A DNA stretch of 64,000 nt from Edwardsiella tarda ATCC 15947 = NBRC 105688 (GCF_003113495.2 NZ_CP084506.1:248001-312000), one strand, 5' to 3'; positions 11,106 through 20,949 are shown, counted from the stretch's first letter. Translations and numbers: made by a program. The notes: generated by a model from the sequence alone, not told the origin.

Positions 11106-11128
11106 AAAAATGGGAGGCAGCGCCTCCC
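11106..11128 (-). terminator. Rho-independent terminator of hslO
   Basis: Arms GGGAGGC and GCCTCCC with a 3-base loop (11112-11128), followed on the minus strand by ATTTTTAT. It sits 12 bases after the hslO stop and separates hslO transcription from the sulfite reductase operon. Confidence 0.85.
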
Positions 11129-11140
11129 GGAAAATAGGGA

Positions 11141-12028
11141 TTAGTGGATCTGCCCGTCACCATCGTCCGCGACACCGGCGCGTAAGGCATCGATGTCGAT
11201 TCGATCAAAGATATAGTGGCTGCCACAATAGTCACAATGCATATCGATACTGCCGCGCTCTTCCAGCAATTGATCCAACTGCTGCGGAGGAAGACTCAGT
11301 AATGCGCTGGCGCTTCGCTCACGGGAGCAACTGCAACGGAAGATGATCGGTTGCGGGTCGAATAACGTAACTTGCTCCTGGTTGTACAGGCGGTATAGCA
11401 CCTCGTTGGCCGGTAGGGTGAACAACTCTTGCGGTGTCACGGTGGCCGTCAGGAGTGCCAGATGGTTGAGATCATCGGTGTTATTGGGTTGTGTCGGTAG
11501 GATCTGTAATAGCATACCGGCGGCAGCCGGTTTGCCCTCAGCCTCACCCGTGAAGAGAAACAGCCGAGTCGGCAGTTGCTCGGACTGCATAAAGTAGGCT
11601 TCCAGGCAGGCGGCCAGCGTTTCACCCTCTAGGGCGACGACGCCTTGATAGCGCTCCCCCTCCTGCGGGGTAATGGTGATCACCATGACGCCGTTGCCCA
11701 GCATCTGTTTCAGGCTGCTATCCGCGGCGATCTCCCCTTGTAGACGGGCTACGCCACGCATCTCCTGGTTATGGTTACCATTAATGACGGCGAGCTTCAG
11801 CGGGCCATCGCCTTGCAGTTGGACGGTGATATTACCCGCAAATTTCAGCGTGGCCGTCAGGAGGCTGGTCGCCACGAGTAGCTCACCCAGCAGCGCCTGT
11901 ACCGGGGCCGGATAGTCGTGATTTTCGAGGATATGGGCATAGGTCTCGCCAGCGTTGACCAGCTCGCCGCGTACGGCCAGATTTTCAAACAGGTAGCGAT
12001 GTAATTGGTCGTGATGGGACATAGTCAT
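11141..12028 (-). CDS. hslO: Redox-regulated chaperone Hsp33
   Basis: 295 residues (E. coli 292). Hsp33 is a cytoplasmic holdase activated by oxidation and unfolding. The C-terminal zinc switch is intact: CSCSRE and, about 32 residues later, CDYCGSHY, giving the CxC...CxxC tetracysteine site. An ATG two codons further in ([14 protein letters not shown]) matches the E. coli N-terminus equally well. It is the last gene of the yrfG-hslR-hslO unit and starts 17 bases after hslR. Confidence 0.97.
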   Translation of the reverse strand: MTMSHHDQLHRYLFENLAVRGELVNAGETYAHILENHDYPAPVQALLGELLVATSLLTATLKFAGNITVQLQGDGPLKLAVINGNHNQEMRGVARLQGEIAADSSLKQMLGNGVMVITITPQEGERYQGVVALEGETLAACLEAYFMQSEQLPTRLFLFTGEAEGKPAAAGMLLQILPTQPNNTDDLNHLALLTATVTPQELFTLPANEVLYRLYNQEQVTLFDPQPIIFRCSCSRERSASALLSLPPQQLDQLLEERGSIDMHCDYCGSHYIFDRIDIDALRAGVADDGDGQIH

Positions 12029-12045
12029 CTCTCTTCAGGCGCCGG

Positions 12046-12462
12046 TCATTCCGACTGGCCGTGTTTAAATTTAAGCAGGTTGCGCCGCTCTTTCTTATCG
12101 GGGCGACGATCGGGGTGCGGCATGCTGAGGGCATTCAGCTTCCGCGCTTGGGCCAGGGCCTCTCGTTTGGCGATGCTCTGCGCGGTCTCTTGATAGAGTC
12201 GCTGAGCCTGTTCAGCACCACCGCGTTGTGTACTGAGGGCCAGGACGATGATGGTGCGATCATCGTTGCCCTGGCGTAGGCGGATCTCCGCCCCCACCTC
12301 AACGTTGCGGCTAGGTTTGCCGCGTACGCCGTTATAGTGCACTTTCCCGCCGTCGATCATCTCGCGAGCGACGGCCCGAGTCTTGTAAAAACGCGCCGCC
12401 CATAGCCATTTATCCAGGCGGACGCCAGCATCATCTGGTGTGGTTTTGCGACTCTCTTTCAT
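12046..12462 (-). CDS. hslR: Heat-shock ribosome-associated protein Hsp15
   Basis: 138 residues. The N-terminal S4 RNA-binding domain (about 10-70: VRLDKWLWAARFYKTRAVAREMI) is followed by a basic C-terminal tail rich in K and R. Hsp15 binds 50S subunits carrying stalled nascent chains and helps recycle them after heat shock. It overlaps the end of yrfG by four bases and lies 17 bases before hslO, the same operon order as in E. coli. Confidence 0.96.
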   Translation of the reverse strand: MKESRKTTPDDAGVRLDKWLWAARFYKTRAVAREMIDGGKVHYNGVRGKPSRNVEVGAEIRLRQGNDDRTIIVLALSTQRGGAEQAQRLYQETAQSIAKREALAQARKLNALSMPHPDRRPDKKERRNLLKFKHGQSE

Positions 12463-13160
12463 CCAACCCTCCTTTCTTGTCCACCTCTGTCGGCAGCGAT
12501 GGCGGGCAGCAGGTTACGGTAATCATTCAGCGCCGTATGGCGGGTAAAGTGTTTTTCCGCTTTACCGGAGTCGGGATTACTGACGCCCAGACAGTAACGG
12601 ATGCCGAATTGGCGTGCAGCATCGAGTATCGGCTCGGCATCGTCAACAAACAGCGTCCTGTTCGGATCGAATGCGCAGCGCTGTTGTACCGCCTGCCACA
12701 GACGTTGATCCTCTTTGGGATAGCCAAATATGTGGGTGGAATAGAGCAAATCAAGGTGGCTCGCCAATCCGGTCTGCGCCATCTTCATCGCCAATCCATG
12801 TGGATGCGCGTTGGTCAGCAGGATGGTACGCCGCCCGCTGGCGCGTAACGCCGACAGGAAGGGCAGAGTATCCGGGCGGATACGCACGCGCTCGCGTTGT
12901 TCCAGCGTCATGCGTTGGATATCCAGGCCGAGTCGGGTGCTCCAGTAGTCGAAGCAATACCATTCCAGAGTATGCGCTACGGCCTGATATTCTCGCTGGA
13001 TTAATGCCTGAGCCGCCTGTGCAGAGATGCCGCGTGTGGCGCTCAAGGTTTGTGGCACCAGCGTCAGCCAAAAATAGTTATCGAAGGCGAGATCGATCAG
13101 GGTACCGTCCATGTCTAGCAAGACGGTATCGATATCACTCCAGTCGAGGGTGGGGGTCAT
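12459..13160 (-). CDS. yrfG: GMP/IMP nucleotidase YrfG (HAD family)
   Basis: 233 residues. HAD motif I is LLDMDGTLIDL (residues 15-25) with nucleophile D17 and acid D19; motif II is the ILLTNAHPHG segment; motif III/IV is KEDQRLW with LFVDDAEPILDAA. In E. coli this enzyme dephosphorylates GMP and IMP to nucleosides. It is the first gene of the yrfG-hslR-hslO operon, 76 bases after igaA on the same strand. Confidence 0.94.
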   Translation of the reverse strand: MTPTLDWSDIDTVLLDMDGTLIDLAFDNYFWLTLVPQTLSATRGISAQAAQALIQREYQAVAHTLEWYCFDYWSTRLGLDIQRMTLEQRERVRIRPDTLPFLSALRASGRRTILLTNAHPHGLAMKMAQTGLASHLDLLYSTHIFGYPKEDQRLWQAVQQRCAFDPNRTLFVDDAEPILDAARQFGIRYCLGVSNPDSGKAEKHFTRHTALNDYRNLLPAIAADRGGQERRVG

Positions 13161-13236
13161 GGCGTACTCCGGAAAACGCAGAGGCGGGGGATCAGCGCCC
13201 AGTATATTTTCCTAGCGCCCCCTTGTCATGCCACAG

Positions 13237-15348
13237 TTAAGGGTGTGAGGGCGGATCGAACGGCATAATCTTATGATTGATGCACTGTTCGTAGTAGCGT
13301 TGGATCGCCGGAATACGCGCCCGGGCACTGCGCCAGCGACGCACGAAAAGGGTAACGTTGACCGCCAGGACGATACCTAGCGTTAAGAGCAGCGGCGGCA
13401 TGAGCAGATAACGCCAGAGGCTTAAACCCTCGGGTTGGCTGTGCAGGGTGATATGGCGCGTACCATTGGCATCACTGCGGATATCGGTGATCACGCCGTG
13501 TGCGCGGAAGGGCGTATTCAGTAACATGCGCGACAGGTTTTCCAGCTCGCGCCACTGATCTTGCGGACCATACTCATACAGTGAGAGGGTCGGCTGTGGG
13601 TGGGTAACCCACTGACGTTTTTCATCGCTGCTGATCAGGAAGCCGCCAGGCGGTGTTACGGCGAGTAACTGCGCCGCCTTACGGGTCTCACGGTTGTAGA
13701 AAGAGGAGACGGCGTTGTTGACGATTGTCGCAAGCTGGTGAGCGCTCGCCGGACGCATCAGGACGTTGATGCCCTCTAGGCCGCCGCTGCGTGCCTTCTT
13801 GAGCAGCGCACTCCACGACTTACTGTTACTGAGGTTCACCAGCGAGTTCTTCAGTCGAACGCATTCGTTCTTTTGGCCGCATAATGCATCGGTTTTGAGT
13901 ACGATTGCGGCGAAGTCATTCAGTAGGATCATCCCAGACTTTTGGATCGCACTGGCCAGCGCCGGGCTGACCGCGTTGTCACCCTCTTGCGCGGCGAGCT
14001 GGCGGTTAACGGTGGCTTGTAGCGACGCCGCATTATCGATGATATCGGAGTTAGGCTCCGCCATCGGGGTTGCGGTTCCCCAATAGATGGTGCTGCAATC
14101 GAAGGGGAGGAAAGGATAACGTTCTCCCTCTTGATAGAGCGCTGGCACATGGCACATGCCCGAGCCTTTGAGGTCCAGCACATCGCCGACTTGTAAGGGC
14201 ATGGCCGCCAACTGTTGCACGCTGTCGGCGGAGAGCGTTTGTGGGCCGTGTAGCCAAGCGCTGCTGATCTTTAGCGGGACGCTCAACGATTGACTCGTCA
14301 ACAGTAACAGCAGGCCGAGCAGCGCGGCAACGCTGAACAGCGCGTTGCGCCCCCAGGGTTGTAACGGGAATTGGGTGGCTTCATCGTTGAGCGAAAGAAA
14401 ACGGCCTTGGCGGACGACATGACGATTCAAATAGATTTCAATCTCGGTCAGCTGGCCAAGATCCTTGTGGATGTAAGGTTGCCAATGTGCCGGGTAGATG
14501 AGGTCTAGCGTACCGATGGAGACGTTGTTCAATTGCTCAGTGCAAGATTCGCCGAATAGCCCCCAACGTTTGGGAATGCCGCGTAATAAGTGTATCTCTT
14601 TAAGTTGCTTGTTGCTGGGCTTGCGGTATAGGCAGCCGATCCCCCAGACGAGCAAGAGCGCGGCCAGCGCGAGTAGCCACGGCATGAGCGTCGATGGAAC
14701 GACGAGCGCGACGGCCGCCAAGAGCAGGCCTATGGCCACTGGCAACGCGATATAGCCGCCGCCGCGTTGCTGCAAGCGATGTTCCGCCAGGGTCTCCTGG
14801 CGGACACCATATAGATCGACCTGTTCGCCCTCACTGCGGCGGATTGAGGCGGCCGCTTGCGCCGGTTGCGGTAGACGTGGGTTATCTAGGCTTTCCGCCA
14901 GGGTATGGCCGTTGATGGCGACGACCAATGGCAAGCTGGCGGTTTTGATCAGTTCGAGACTGTTCTCTTCGGCGATGTACTGTTCCCAGAAGGCTGGCAG
15001 GTGGACTTCCTGGTTATCCAGAAAGTAACGATGCTGGCTAGGTGTGTCGCCGGCCAAAGCGTAACGCGTGATGGCGTGAGTGACGGCGTACACCCGATCC
15101 CCCTGCGGCATCAGGCGTTGATGTAGCCGTGCGAGGCCCGGGTCGGCGTGCTGGGCGGCGGCATCCAGCCCATGTAGGTAGGCCGAGATTGCTTGCTGCT
15201 CTGCCGGCTGCAGTTTACGCTGCTTGGTTTTGACAAAGGGAAAGGATGCAGACAACCGCGACGCTCTCTTGATTGTGTACCAATAGATATAGCCGATAAT
15301 AACCGCTGTAGGGAGAAGATACAGGAGTGTTGTGATGGATGCGTTCAT
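13237..15348 (-). CDS. igaA: IgaA family membrane protein, negative regulator of the Rcs phosphorelay
   Basis: 703 residues from the ATG of MNASITTLLYLLPTAV, the normal N-terminus (E. coli YrfF/IgaA 711). The open frame extends 36 codons further upstream, but that segment is unlike the family. GAGGG lies eight bases before the chosen start. Membrane segments are visible near the N-terminus (about 3-20), as a pair around 200-240, near 335-355, and close to the C-terminus (about 645-670), with a large periplasmic domain before the last one. IgaA holds RcsD inactive and is essential in Salmonella unless Rcs is disabled. It is divergent from nudE, as in E. coli. Confidence 0.95.
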   Translation of the reverse strand: MNASITTLLYLLPTAVIIGYIYWYTIKRASRLSASFPFVKTKQRKLQPAEQQAISAYLHGLDAAAQHADPGLARLHQRLMPQGDRVYAVTHAITRYALAGDTPSQHRYFLDNQEVHLPAFWEQYIAEENSLELIKTASLPLVVAINGHTLAESLDNPRLPQPAQAAASIRRSEGEQVDLYGVRQETLAEHRLQQRGGGYIALPVAIGLLLAAVALVVPSTLMPWLLALAALLLVWGIGCLYRKPSNKQLKEIHLLRGIPKRWGLFGESCTEQLNNVSIGTLDLIYPAHWQPYIHKDLGQLTEIEIYLNRHVVRQGRFLSLNDEATQFPLQPWGRNALFSVAALLGLLLLLTSQSLSVPLKISSAWLHGPQTLSADSVQQLAAMPLQVGDVLDLKGSGMCHVPALYQEGERYPFLPFDCSTIYWGTATPMAEPNSDIIDNAASLQATVNRQLAAQEGDNAVSPALASAIQKSGMILLNDFAAIVLKTDALCGQKNECVRLKNSLVNLSNSKSWSALLKKARSGGLEGINVLMRPASAHQLATIVNNAVSSFYNRETRKAAQLLAVTPPGGFLISSDEKRQWVTHPQPTLSLYEYGPQDQWRELENLSRMLLNTPFRAHGVITDIRSDANGTRHITLHSQPEGLSLWRYLLMPPLLLTLGIVLAVNVTLFVRRWRSARARIPAIQRYYEQCINHKIMPFDPPSHP

Positions 15349-15803
15349 ACCGACGCCCTCACGATGATCACCGTACAGCCAACCTGCACACGTTTCGTCG
15401 AATCCTGTGACGACGATTGTTCGCAGCGCCCACCTACCTCTCCCGCGCTGGAACACCGGTTGTGACGGTGATGATTACCAATATAACGCTATGTCGTGGA
15501 ATGAGTTTGACTGATCTTAAGCCGTTTCCTTCCCGGTGACTCAGCCTAGCATACCCGCTCATCGATCATATCGGTATTGTCCGATTTTTCCTATCCTGTC
15601 ACGGGATTATCGCCATAAGTCGCGTTCTCGGCGCCAATAATATGAGGTGGGAAGAGGAAGTAAAATAATGGCGACAAATGTTGCGGAAATATGAGCATCT
15701 GCGCACAATGCCGTTAGGTACCTTTGGTGATTATCAGCGATTTATCGCGCATGGCATGCCGTTGGCCGTAGCCATCGCGGACCTTGAGGACAGCGGGTTA
15801 AGT
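15349..15803. other. igaA-nudE divergent intergenic region
   Basis: 455 bases. A frame open from 15678 runs into nudE but codes for 42 residues unlike any NudE N-terminus, so I treat it as non-coding. It should hold the promoters for both genes. TTGACT occurs at about 15508 on the plus strand without a convincing -10 at the right distance. Nothing else recognisable. Confidence 0.5.
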
Positions 15804-16361
15804 ATGGATAGTTCCACAAAGAAACCCAGGATCCTGGGTGTTGAGACGGTGGCGCACTCACGCTTGTTTAATGTGGAGTCCGTCGATCTAGAGTTTAGTA
15901 ATGGCGAACGTCGTGTCTATGAGCGTATGCGTCCCTCGGGGCGTGAGGCGGTGATGATCCTGCCGATATTAGGCGAGGATCTGTTGCTGATCCGCGAATA
16001 TGCGGTGGGCATTGAAGAGTACGAGTTGGGCTTCCCTAAGGGGTTGATCGATCCGGGTGAGCGAGTCTTCCAGGCGGCAAACCGCGAGCTGATGGAGGAA
16101 GCGGGCTTCGGGGCGCAGCAGTTTACCTTGTTGCATAAACTCACCATGGCTCCTTCCTACTTTTCTAGCCAGATGAATGTGGTGGTGGCCGAGGAGTTAT
16201 TCGCGAAACGGTTACAAGGGGATGAGCCAGAAGAGATGCCGGTGATTCGCTGGCCTTTGGCGCGGATGATGGAGCTGTTACAGCAGCCTGACTTCCATGA
16301 GGCGCGTAATGTCAGCGCACTGTTCCTGTTGCGCGAGTATTTGCAGCGTGGTGCGGCCTAG
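15804..16361 (+). CDS. nudE: ADP compounds hydrolase NudE
   Basis: 185 residues (E. coli 186) from the ATG giving MDSSTKKPRILGVETV; GAGGA lies 13 bases before it. The Nudix box is complete: G80-x5-E86-x7-R94-E-L-x-E-E-x-G101. NudE hydrolyses ADP-ribose, NADH and Ap3A and can remove NAD-derived groups. The family-specific MAPSYFSS segment follows the box. It is convergent with mrcA and shares a terminator with it. Confidence 0.96.
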   Translation: MDSSTKKPRILGVETVAHSRLFNVESVDLEFSNGERRVYERMRPSGREAVMILPILGEDLLLIREYAVGIEEYELGFPKGLIDPGERVFQAANRELMEEAGFGAQQFTLLHKLTMAPSYFSSQMNVVVAEELFAKRLQGDEPEEMPVIRWPLARMMELLQQPDFHEARNVSALFLLREYLQRGAA

Positions 16362-16433
16362 CCGGCACTGAGCATGATGGGGAGCGCGGTGAGAATGTCC
16401 CCCGGTGTGAGCCCATCTGGCACATAACATAAA

Positions 16434-16460
16434 AAAGGAGCCGTGAGGCTCCTTTGTGTT
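16434..16460. terminator. Bidirectional terminator between nudE and mrcA
   Basis: Arms AAAGGAGCC and GGCTCCTTT with a GTGA loop, then GTGTTTT on the plus strand; on the minus strand the stem is followed by TTTATG after a run of six T including the stem end. It sits between convergent genes. Confidence 0.85.
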
Positions 16461-16472
16461 TTCTGGGCGGAG

Positions 16473-19037
16473 TCAGAATAGCTCCTGACTCTGCCCTTCG
16501 TTATTGATGATGACCGTGCCTGCATCCGGCGTCGCGTAGTCGGTCGGCTGAGTTCCCTCGATAAAGTACTCGCTACGGCTGTTGCCGCTGCCGGTTGCTA
16601 ACTTCCCGGTCGCGCGGTCGATCACCACGCTGACGATACCCGGCGGCGGGATCAATGGTTGCTCAGGGATCCCGGTCAGCGCCGACTTCATGAAGGCATC
16701 CCAGGCTGGCTGGGCACTCTTTGCCCCACCTTCACCGCCGGAGATCTGATCCTTGATAGCACCGGAGAGGGTGGTACGACCCAGATCACGCCGGTGATCG
16801 TCGAAGCCGATCCAGACGCTGGTGACGATGCCCGGTCCATAGCCGGAGAACCACGCATCCTTCGAGCTGTTGGTGGTTCCGGTCTTGCCGCCGATGTCGT
16901 GACGTTTCAGATCGCGCATTGCACGCCAGCCAGTCCCCATCCAGCCAGGTTCGCCCCAGATATTGCTGCTCAGGGCATCGTGCATCAGGAAGGCCAGCGG
17001 GGTGCTGATGACATGCGGTGCATAGCGCTGATCGCTATCTTGGCTGACCTGACCGGGGGTAACCTGCTCGAGTTCCGGCATCGGCACATCGCCGTTGACG
17101 TTTGGCGTCGTGGAGACGGCGACATTTTCCACGTTGTCATCGCTCAGCACAGCTGATTTGGGGGTCGAGCCATAGATTACCGGCAGGTTGCAGCTGTCGC
17201 ACACCACCTTAGGATGCGCCTCGTAGATGATCTGATCGTTACCATCGACGATGCGGGTGATGAAGTAAGGATCGACCAGATAGCCGCCATTGGCGAAGAC
17301 GGCGTAGCCACGTACCAGTTGCAACGGCGTAAAGTTGGCGGAACCTAATGCCAGTGACTCCGTCTTGACGATGTTCTGGGCCGGGAAGCCGAAGCGTAGC
17401 AGGTAGTCGGCGGCGTAATCCACGCCCATCGCTCGCATGGCGCGCACCATCACGACGTTTTTCGACTCACCTAAACCTTGGCGCAAGCGAATCGGGCCCG
17501 CGTAAGTGGGCGGAGAGTTTTTCGGCCGCCAATCGGTACCGGCACCGGCATCCCAGCGAGAGATCGGTAGATCGTTGAGGATGGTCGCCAGCGTCAGCCC
17601 CTTATCCATCGCCGCCGTATACAGGAATGGCTTGATGTTCGAGCCGACCTGGCGGACGGATTGCGTCACGCGGTTGAACTTGCTCTGATCGAAGTCAAAG
17701 CCGCCAACCAAGGCCTTGATGGCGCCATCTTGTGGATTGATGGAGACCAGGGCGGAGTTGACATCCGGTACTTGCGACAGCCACCACTGCTGGTCACTGT
17801 CTTGGCGTACCCAGATCTGTTGCCCACCCTGGAGGACATCGCTCACCTTGCGCGGCGTGGCACCCTGGAGGCGATCGGTGCGGTAGGGGCGAGCCCAGCG
17901 CACGGTTGCTAGCGGTAATACGACGGTATTGCCGTTGGCCAACATGACGTTCGCGCTGTCGGCGTTAGCCGACATCACGACGGCGGGCTGAAGTGGGCCA
18001 TAGGTCGGCAGGCTACGTAGCGTATCGCTGATGCGTTGTGTACTCCAGGCGGGTTGGCCGACTTTCCACAGCACATTGGACGGACCACGGTAACCATGGC
18101 GCATATCGTAGTTGAGCACGTTATCGCGCAATGCCGTCTGAGCGGCGACCTGTAGGTGTTTGGTAATGGTGGTGTAGACCTTAAACCCGTCGGTATAGGC
18201 ATTCTCGCCATACTTATCCACCATCTGCTGGCGAACCATCTCGGCGAGGTAAGGGGCGGAGAAGTCGATCTCTGGCCCATGATAACGGGAGACTAAGGGC
18301 TCACTGCGCGCCTGATCGTACTGGGCCTGTGTGATGTAGTGTTCGTCCAGCATGCGACCGAGTACTACATTACGCCGGGCGACCGCGCGCTCATGGGAGT
18401 AGAGCGGGTTAAAGGTCGACGGCGCCTTGGGCAGGCCGGCGATCATCGCCATTTCGCTCAGGGTGAGTTGGTCGACCGACTTGCCGAAGTAGACTTGTGC
18501 CGCCGCACCGACGCCATAGGCGCGATACCCCAAGTAAATCTTGTTGAGATACAGCTCTAGGATCTCGTCCTTAGTCAGCAATTGCTCGATGCGGATGGCG
18601 AGGAAGGCCTCCTTGATCTTACGCATCAGCGTCCGCTCAGGGCTGAGGAAGAAGTTTCTGGCCAGCTGCTGAGTGATGGTACTCGCCCCTTGTGAGGCGT
18701 GCCCAGTGAATAAGGCGACGGAGGCTGCACGAAAGATACCGATGGGATCGACGCCATGGTGCTCGAAGAAACGACTATCTTCGGTGGCGATAAAACCCTT
18801 GACCATCAACGGTGGGATCTGGGTGAGCGGCAGCGGAATACGGCGTTTTTCGCCATATTGAGCGATGAGGTAGCCGTCGGCGCTATAGACCTGCATCGGT
18901 GTCTGTAGGCGTACGTCTTTTAACGTCGCCACATCCGGGAGCTGGGGTTCGACGTATTTGTACAGGCCAAATACCGTAGCGACCCCCAACAGGATGCAAC
19001 AGAGCACGAAAATGATTAAATACTTTACGAACTTCAC
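16473..19037 (-). CDS. mrcA: Penicillin-binding protein 1A, bifunctional peptidoglycan synthase
   Basis: 854 residues (E. coli 850). There is an N-terminal membrane anchor (about 5-28), then a GT51 glycosyltransferase domain with catalytic E86 in ATEDSRFFEHHG and QGASTITQQLARN, an OB-like insert, and a transpeptidase domain with SxxK in RQVGSNIKPF (serine near 466), SKNVV and KTGTTN (near 717). It polymerises lipid II and crosslinks glycan in the periplasm. It is divergent from hofM, with 118 bases between them. Confidence 0.98.
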   Translation of the reverse strand: MKFVKYLIIFVLCCILLGVATVFGLYKYVEPQLPDVATLKDVRLQTPMQVYSADGYLIAQYGEKRRIPLPLTQIPPLMVKGFIATEDSRFFEHHGVDPIGIFRAASVALFTGHASQGASTITQQLARNFFLSPERTLMRKIKEAFLAIRIEQLLTKDEILELYLNKIYLGYRAYGVGAAAQVYFGKSVDQLTLSEMAMIAGLPKAPSTFNPLYSHERAVARRNVVLGRMLDEHYITQAQYDQARSEPLVSRYHGPEIDFSAPYLAEMVRQQMVDKYGENAYTDGFKVYTTITKHLQVAAQTALRDNVLNYDMRHGYRGPSNVLWKVGQPAWSTQRISDTLRSLPTYGPLQPAVVMSANADSANVMLANGNTVVLPLATVRWARPYRTDRLQGATPRKVSDVLQGGQQIWVRQDSDQQWWLSQVPDVNSALVSINPQDGAIKALVGGFDFDQSKFNRVTQSVRQVGSNIKPFLYTAAMDKGLTLATILNDLPISRWDAGAGTDWRPKNSPPTYAGPIRLRQGLGESKNVVMVRAMRAMGVDYAADYLLRFGFPAQNIVKTESLALGSANFTPLQLVRGYAVFANGGYLVDPYFITRIVDGNDQIIYEAHPKVVCDSCNLPVIYGSTPKSAVLSDDNVENVAVSTTPNVNGDVPMPELEQVTPGQVSQDSDQRYAPHVISTPLAFLMHDALSSNIWGEPGWMGTGWRAMRDLKRHDIGGKTGTTNSSKDAWFSGYGPGIVTSVWIGFDDHRRDLGRTTLSGAIKDQISGGEGGAKSAQPAWDAFMKSALTGIPEQPLIPPPGIVSVVIDRATGKLATGSGNSRSEYFIEGTQPTDYATPDAGTVIINNEGQSQELF

Positions 19038-19155
19038 CTGAAATTTCCCATTACATGTCAGTTGGGCAGTTTATAAACAAACGGGCAGTAGTATAAAGGC
19101 TAGCAGAGATGCTGGATACGTTCTTTTAGTAAGTTGATGATAAGCGGGAGGCAAC

Positions 19156-19983
19156 ATGGAATGTGGCCGTTGGTTACTGGGCATCGACATTCAACCGCAT
19201 CAGCTCATTGCCGTCGCGCTGGTTCGGCGGCGCGATGGCGACCAATTACGCGGTTGGTGGCACTTTCCGCTGCGGGGGGAGGCTACGCCTACGCGATTCC
19301 CCGCCGATCTCCCGCAGGCCTTATCGGCATTGCGTGCGCGCCTGCCGCGCCGTCTGTCGGTGCGAACGGCGTTTCCCGTCGAGCAGGCTATCTGCCATAC
19401 GCTGCCGGGGACTCCCCCGGCGTTAACCCCCCTACAGCAACAAACGTGGTTGCGGGCTCAGAGTGAGCGTCGGTTGATGTTGCCAGCGAGCGAATTGGCG
19501 TGTGATTTTACGCGCGTAGCCGATTCGACGGGGTCATGGCAGGTCTGTGCTATCCGTCGCACGCAGCGCGACGCCTGGAGTGCGCTCTTTGCTCAGGCGG
19601 GACTCGTGTTACGGCGTTTAACCTTGTTGCCTTGTGCCTTGCGTACCTTGGCGCGTCTGGTCGGTGAGGCGCCAACGGTGCCGTTGATCCACGGCGATGG
19701 CCAGCGCTTTTGCTGGATCGCACCCTGGGGTCAGCCGTTGCAGTATGGCTGCATTCCGTGTGAGGCGGGGCTGGCGGCAGCTAGCGCCGCTTGGGAGGCG
19801 GCGGCGCCGTCGGGCGAGGAATCTCCCCCGCCCTTACTGTGTGGTCACGGATGTGGCCAGACCGGCTGGGATCCCTTTTCGTTATTACGCCATCGCTCGG
19901 CGCCGTTACCGCGTGAACCGGCGCAGTGTTGTGTCGCGCTGGGGCTCGCGTTGATGGCGGAGACACCGCAATGGACGATATAA
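19156..19983 (+). CDS. hofM: HofM, PilM-like actin-fold protein
   Basis: 275 residues, starting after GGGAGG. The N-terminus LLGIDIQPHQLIAVALVRR is the first phosphate-binding strand of an actin-like ATPase fold, as in PilM/ComA. It is the first gene of a five-gene hof operon with overlapping ends. In other gammaproteobacteria the PilMNOPQ complex aligns the type IV pilus; the enterobacterial Hof proteins are needed for using DNA as a carbon source in E. coli. Sequence conservation is modest, so assignment rests on position plus fold signature. Confidence 0.88.
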   Translation: MECGRWLLGIDIQPHQLIAVALVRRRDGDQLRGWWHFPLRGEATPTRFPADLPQALSALRARLPRRLSVRTAFPVEQAICHTLPGTPPALTPLQQQTWLRAQSERRLMLPASELACDFTRVADSTGSWQVCAIRRTQRDAWSALFAQAGLVLRRLTLLPCALRTLARLVGEAPTVPLIHGDGQRFCWIAPWGQPLQYGCIPCEAGLAAASAAWEAAAPSGEESPPPLLCGHGCGQTGWDPFSLLRHRSAPLPREPAQCCVALGLALMAETPQWTI

Positions 19984-20486
19984 ATCTCTTGCCCTGGCGT
20001 GAGTGTTTACGGCGACATCGTCAGCGTACCTTAGTCGCGATGTTGTCCGTGTGGTTGCTGTGTCAGGTAGGGTTAGGCTGGGGCTACGGACAACTGCGGG
20101 GGGGATTACGCGCGCCGTTACTCGCGCATCTGGCACAGCAGGCGCGGCAAGCCGCATGGCTTGAGGAGCGGGTCCGGCAGCATACGCTAGCGTTGGCGGC
20201 ACTCCCCAAGTGGTCGACGTCGGCCACACAATCCGTCTCGCCTTTAGCGCTGCTGGTGCCACAGCTGCGCAAGGTTGCCGCCGTGATCCCGGCGAATGTT
20301 TGGTTGACCGGCTTGAACTATGACGCGCCCTATTGGTTATTAATGGGGAAGGGGGTGGGACGGGAGGCCGTGGCGGCGTTTGTCCGGCAGATGGCACAGT
20401 GGCAATGGCTAGCATTAAGCCATAACGACGAAGGGGACTGGCGTTTTACGCTACGTCTTTGCGCGGCGGAGGAGTGCCATGAGTGA
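19971..20486 (+). CDS. hofN: HofN, PilN-like inner membrane protein
   Basis: 171 residues from the ATG of MDDINLLPWRECLRRHRQR; the INLLPWR opening is typical of PilN/HofN. The short cytoplasmic N-terminus that binds PilM is followed by one membrane helix (about 21-42) and a periplasmic part with a coiled-coil stretch and ferredoxin-like fold. The gene overlaps hofM by 13 bases and hofO by 8 bases, indicating coupled translation. Confidence 0.87.
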   Translation: MDDINLLPWRECLRRHRQRTLVAMLSVWLLCQVGLGWGYGQLRGGLRAPLLAHLAQQARQAAWLEERVRQHTLALAALPKWSTSATQSVSPLALLVPQLRKVAAVIPANVWLTGLNYDAPYWLLMGKGVGREAVAAFVRQMAQWQWLALSHNDEGDWRFTLRLCAAEECHE

Positions 20487-20949
20487 TCTCTGGCTCGCAT
20501 TATGCCGCGCATTCTATACCTTACCGGCGCGGCAGTTGTGGGGGCGGGTGTTGCTATGTATCGGGCTGCTGTCATCGATATGGCTGCTGGTGGCGGGCGT
20601 AGGGCTGGCATGGGAACGGTATACCTTGCGTCGTCACCTGGTACAGGGGGCAGAGCGGCTGGCCGTGTTGCGAGTTCACGCTCTGGCTGTCGAGGCGCAA
20701 TACGGGCTAGCTGAGGCACTTGCTGCTTCATCCCAGGGACGCCAGACGCAGTGTGCTTCGCTCGCGCAGGTCGCCTTATCGTGGCAAACACAAGCGGATG
20801 GCCGCCGCCAGATCACCGGGGAGATGGGGTTTACCGACTTGCTTTCGTTATTGGATCGCCTCGCGGCTTGCGGCCTGGCTGTTACTACGCTGACGGTAAC
20901 GCCACAGCCTCAAGGCGTGCGGGTTCAGTGGGTTGAGGCACGGGAATGA
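20479..20949 (+). CDS. hofO: HofO, PilO-like inner membrane protein
   Basis: 156 residues with one N-terminal membrane helix (about 23-45, GRVLLCIGLLSSIWLLVAGVG region) and a periplasmic domain. The last part (TDLLSLLDRLAACGLAVTTLTVTPQ) matches the PilO-type fold. It is the expected partner of HofN. It overlaps hofN by 8 bases and hofP by 4 (ATGA). Confidence 0.85.
   Translation: MSDLWLALCRAFYTLPARQLWGRVLLCIGLLSSIWLLVAGVGLAWERYTLRRHLVQGAERLAVLRVHALAVEAQYGLAEALAASSQGRQTQCASLAQVALSWQTQADGRRQITGEMGFTDLLSLLDRLAACGLAVTTLTVTPQPQGVRVQWVEARE

Noticed and set aside
15349..15456. 36-codon N-terminal extension of igaA
   Set aside because: The internal ATG giving MNASITTLLYLLP has a good ribosome-binding site and matches the family N-terminus.
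15678..15803. 42-codon N-terminal extension of nudE
   Set aside because: Not conserved; MDSSTKKPRILGVETV aligns with the normal NudE start.
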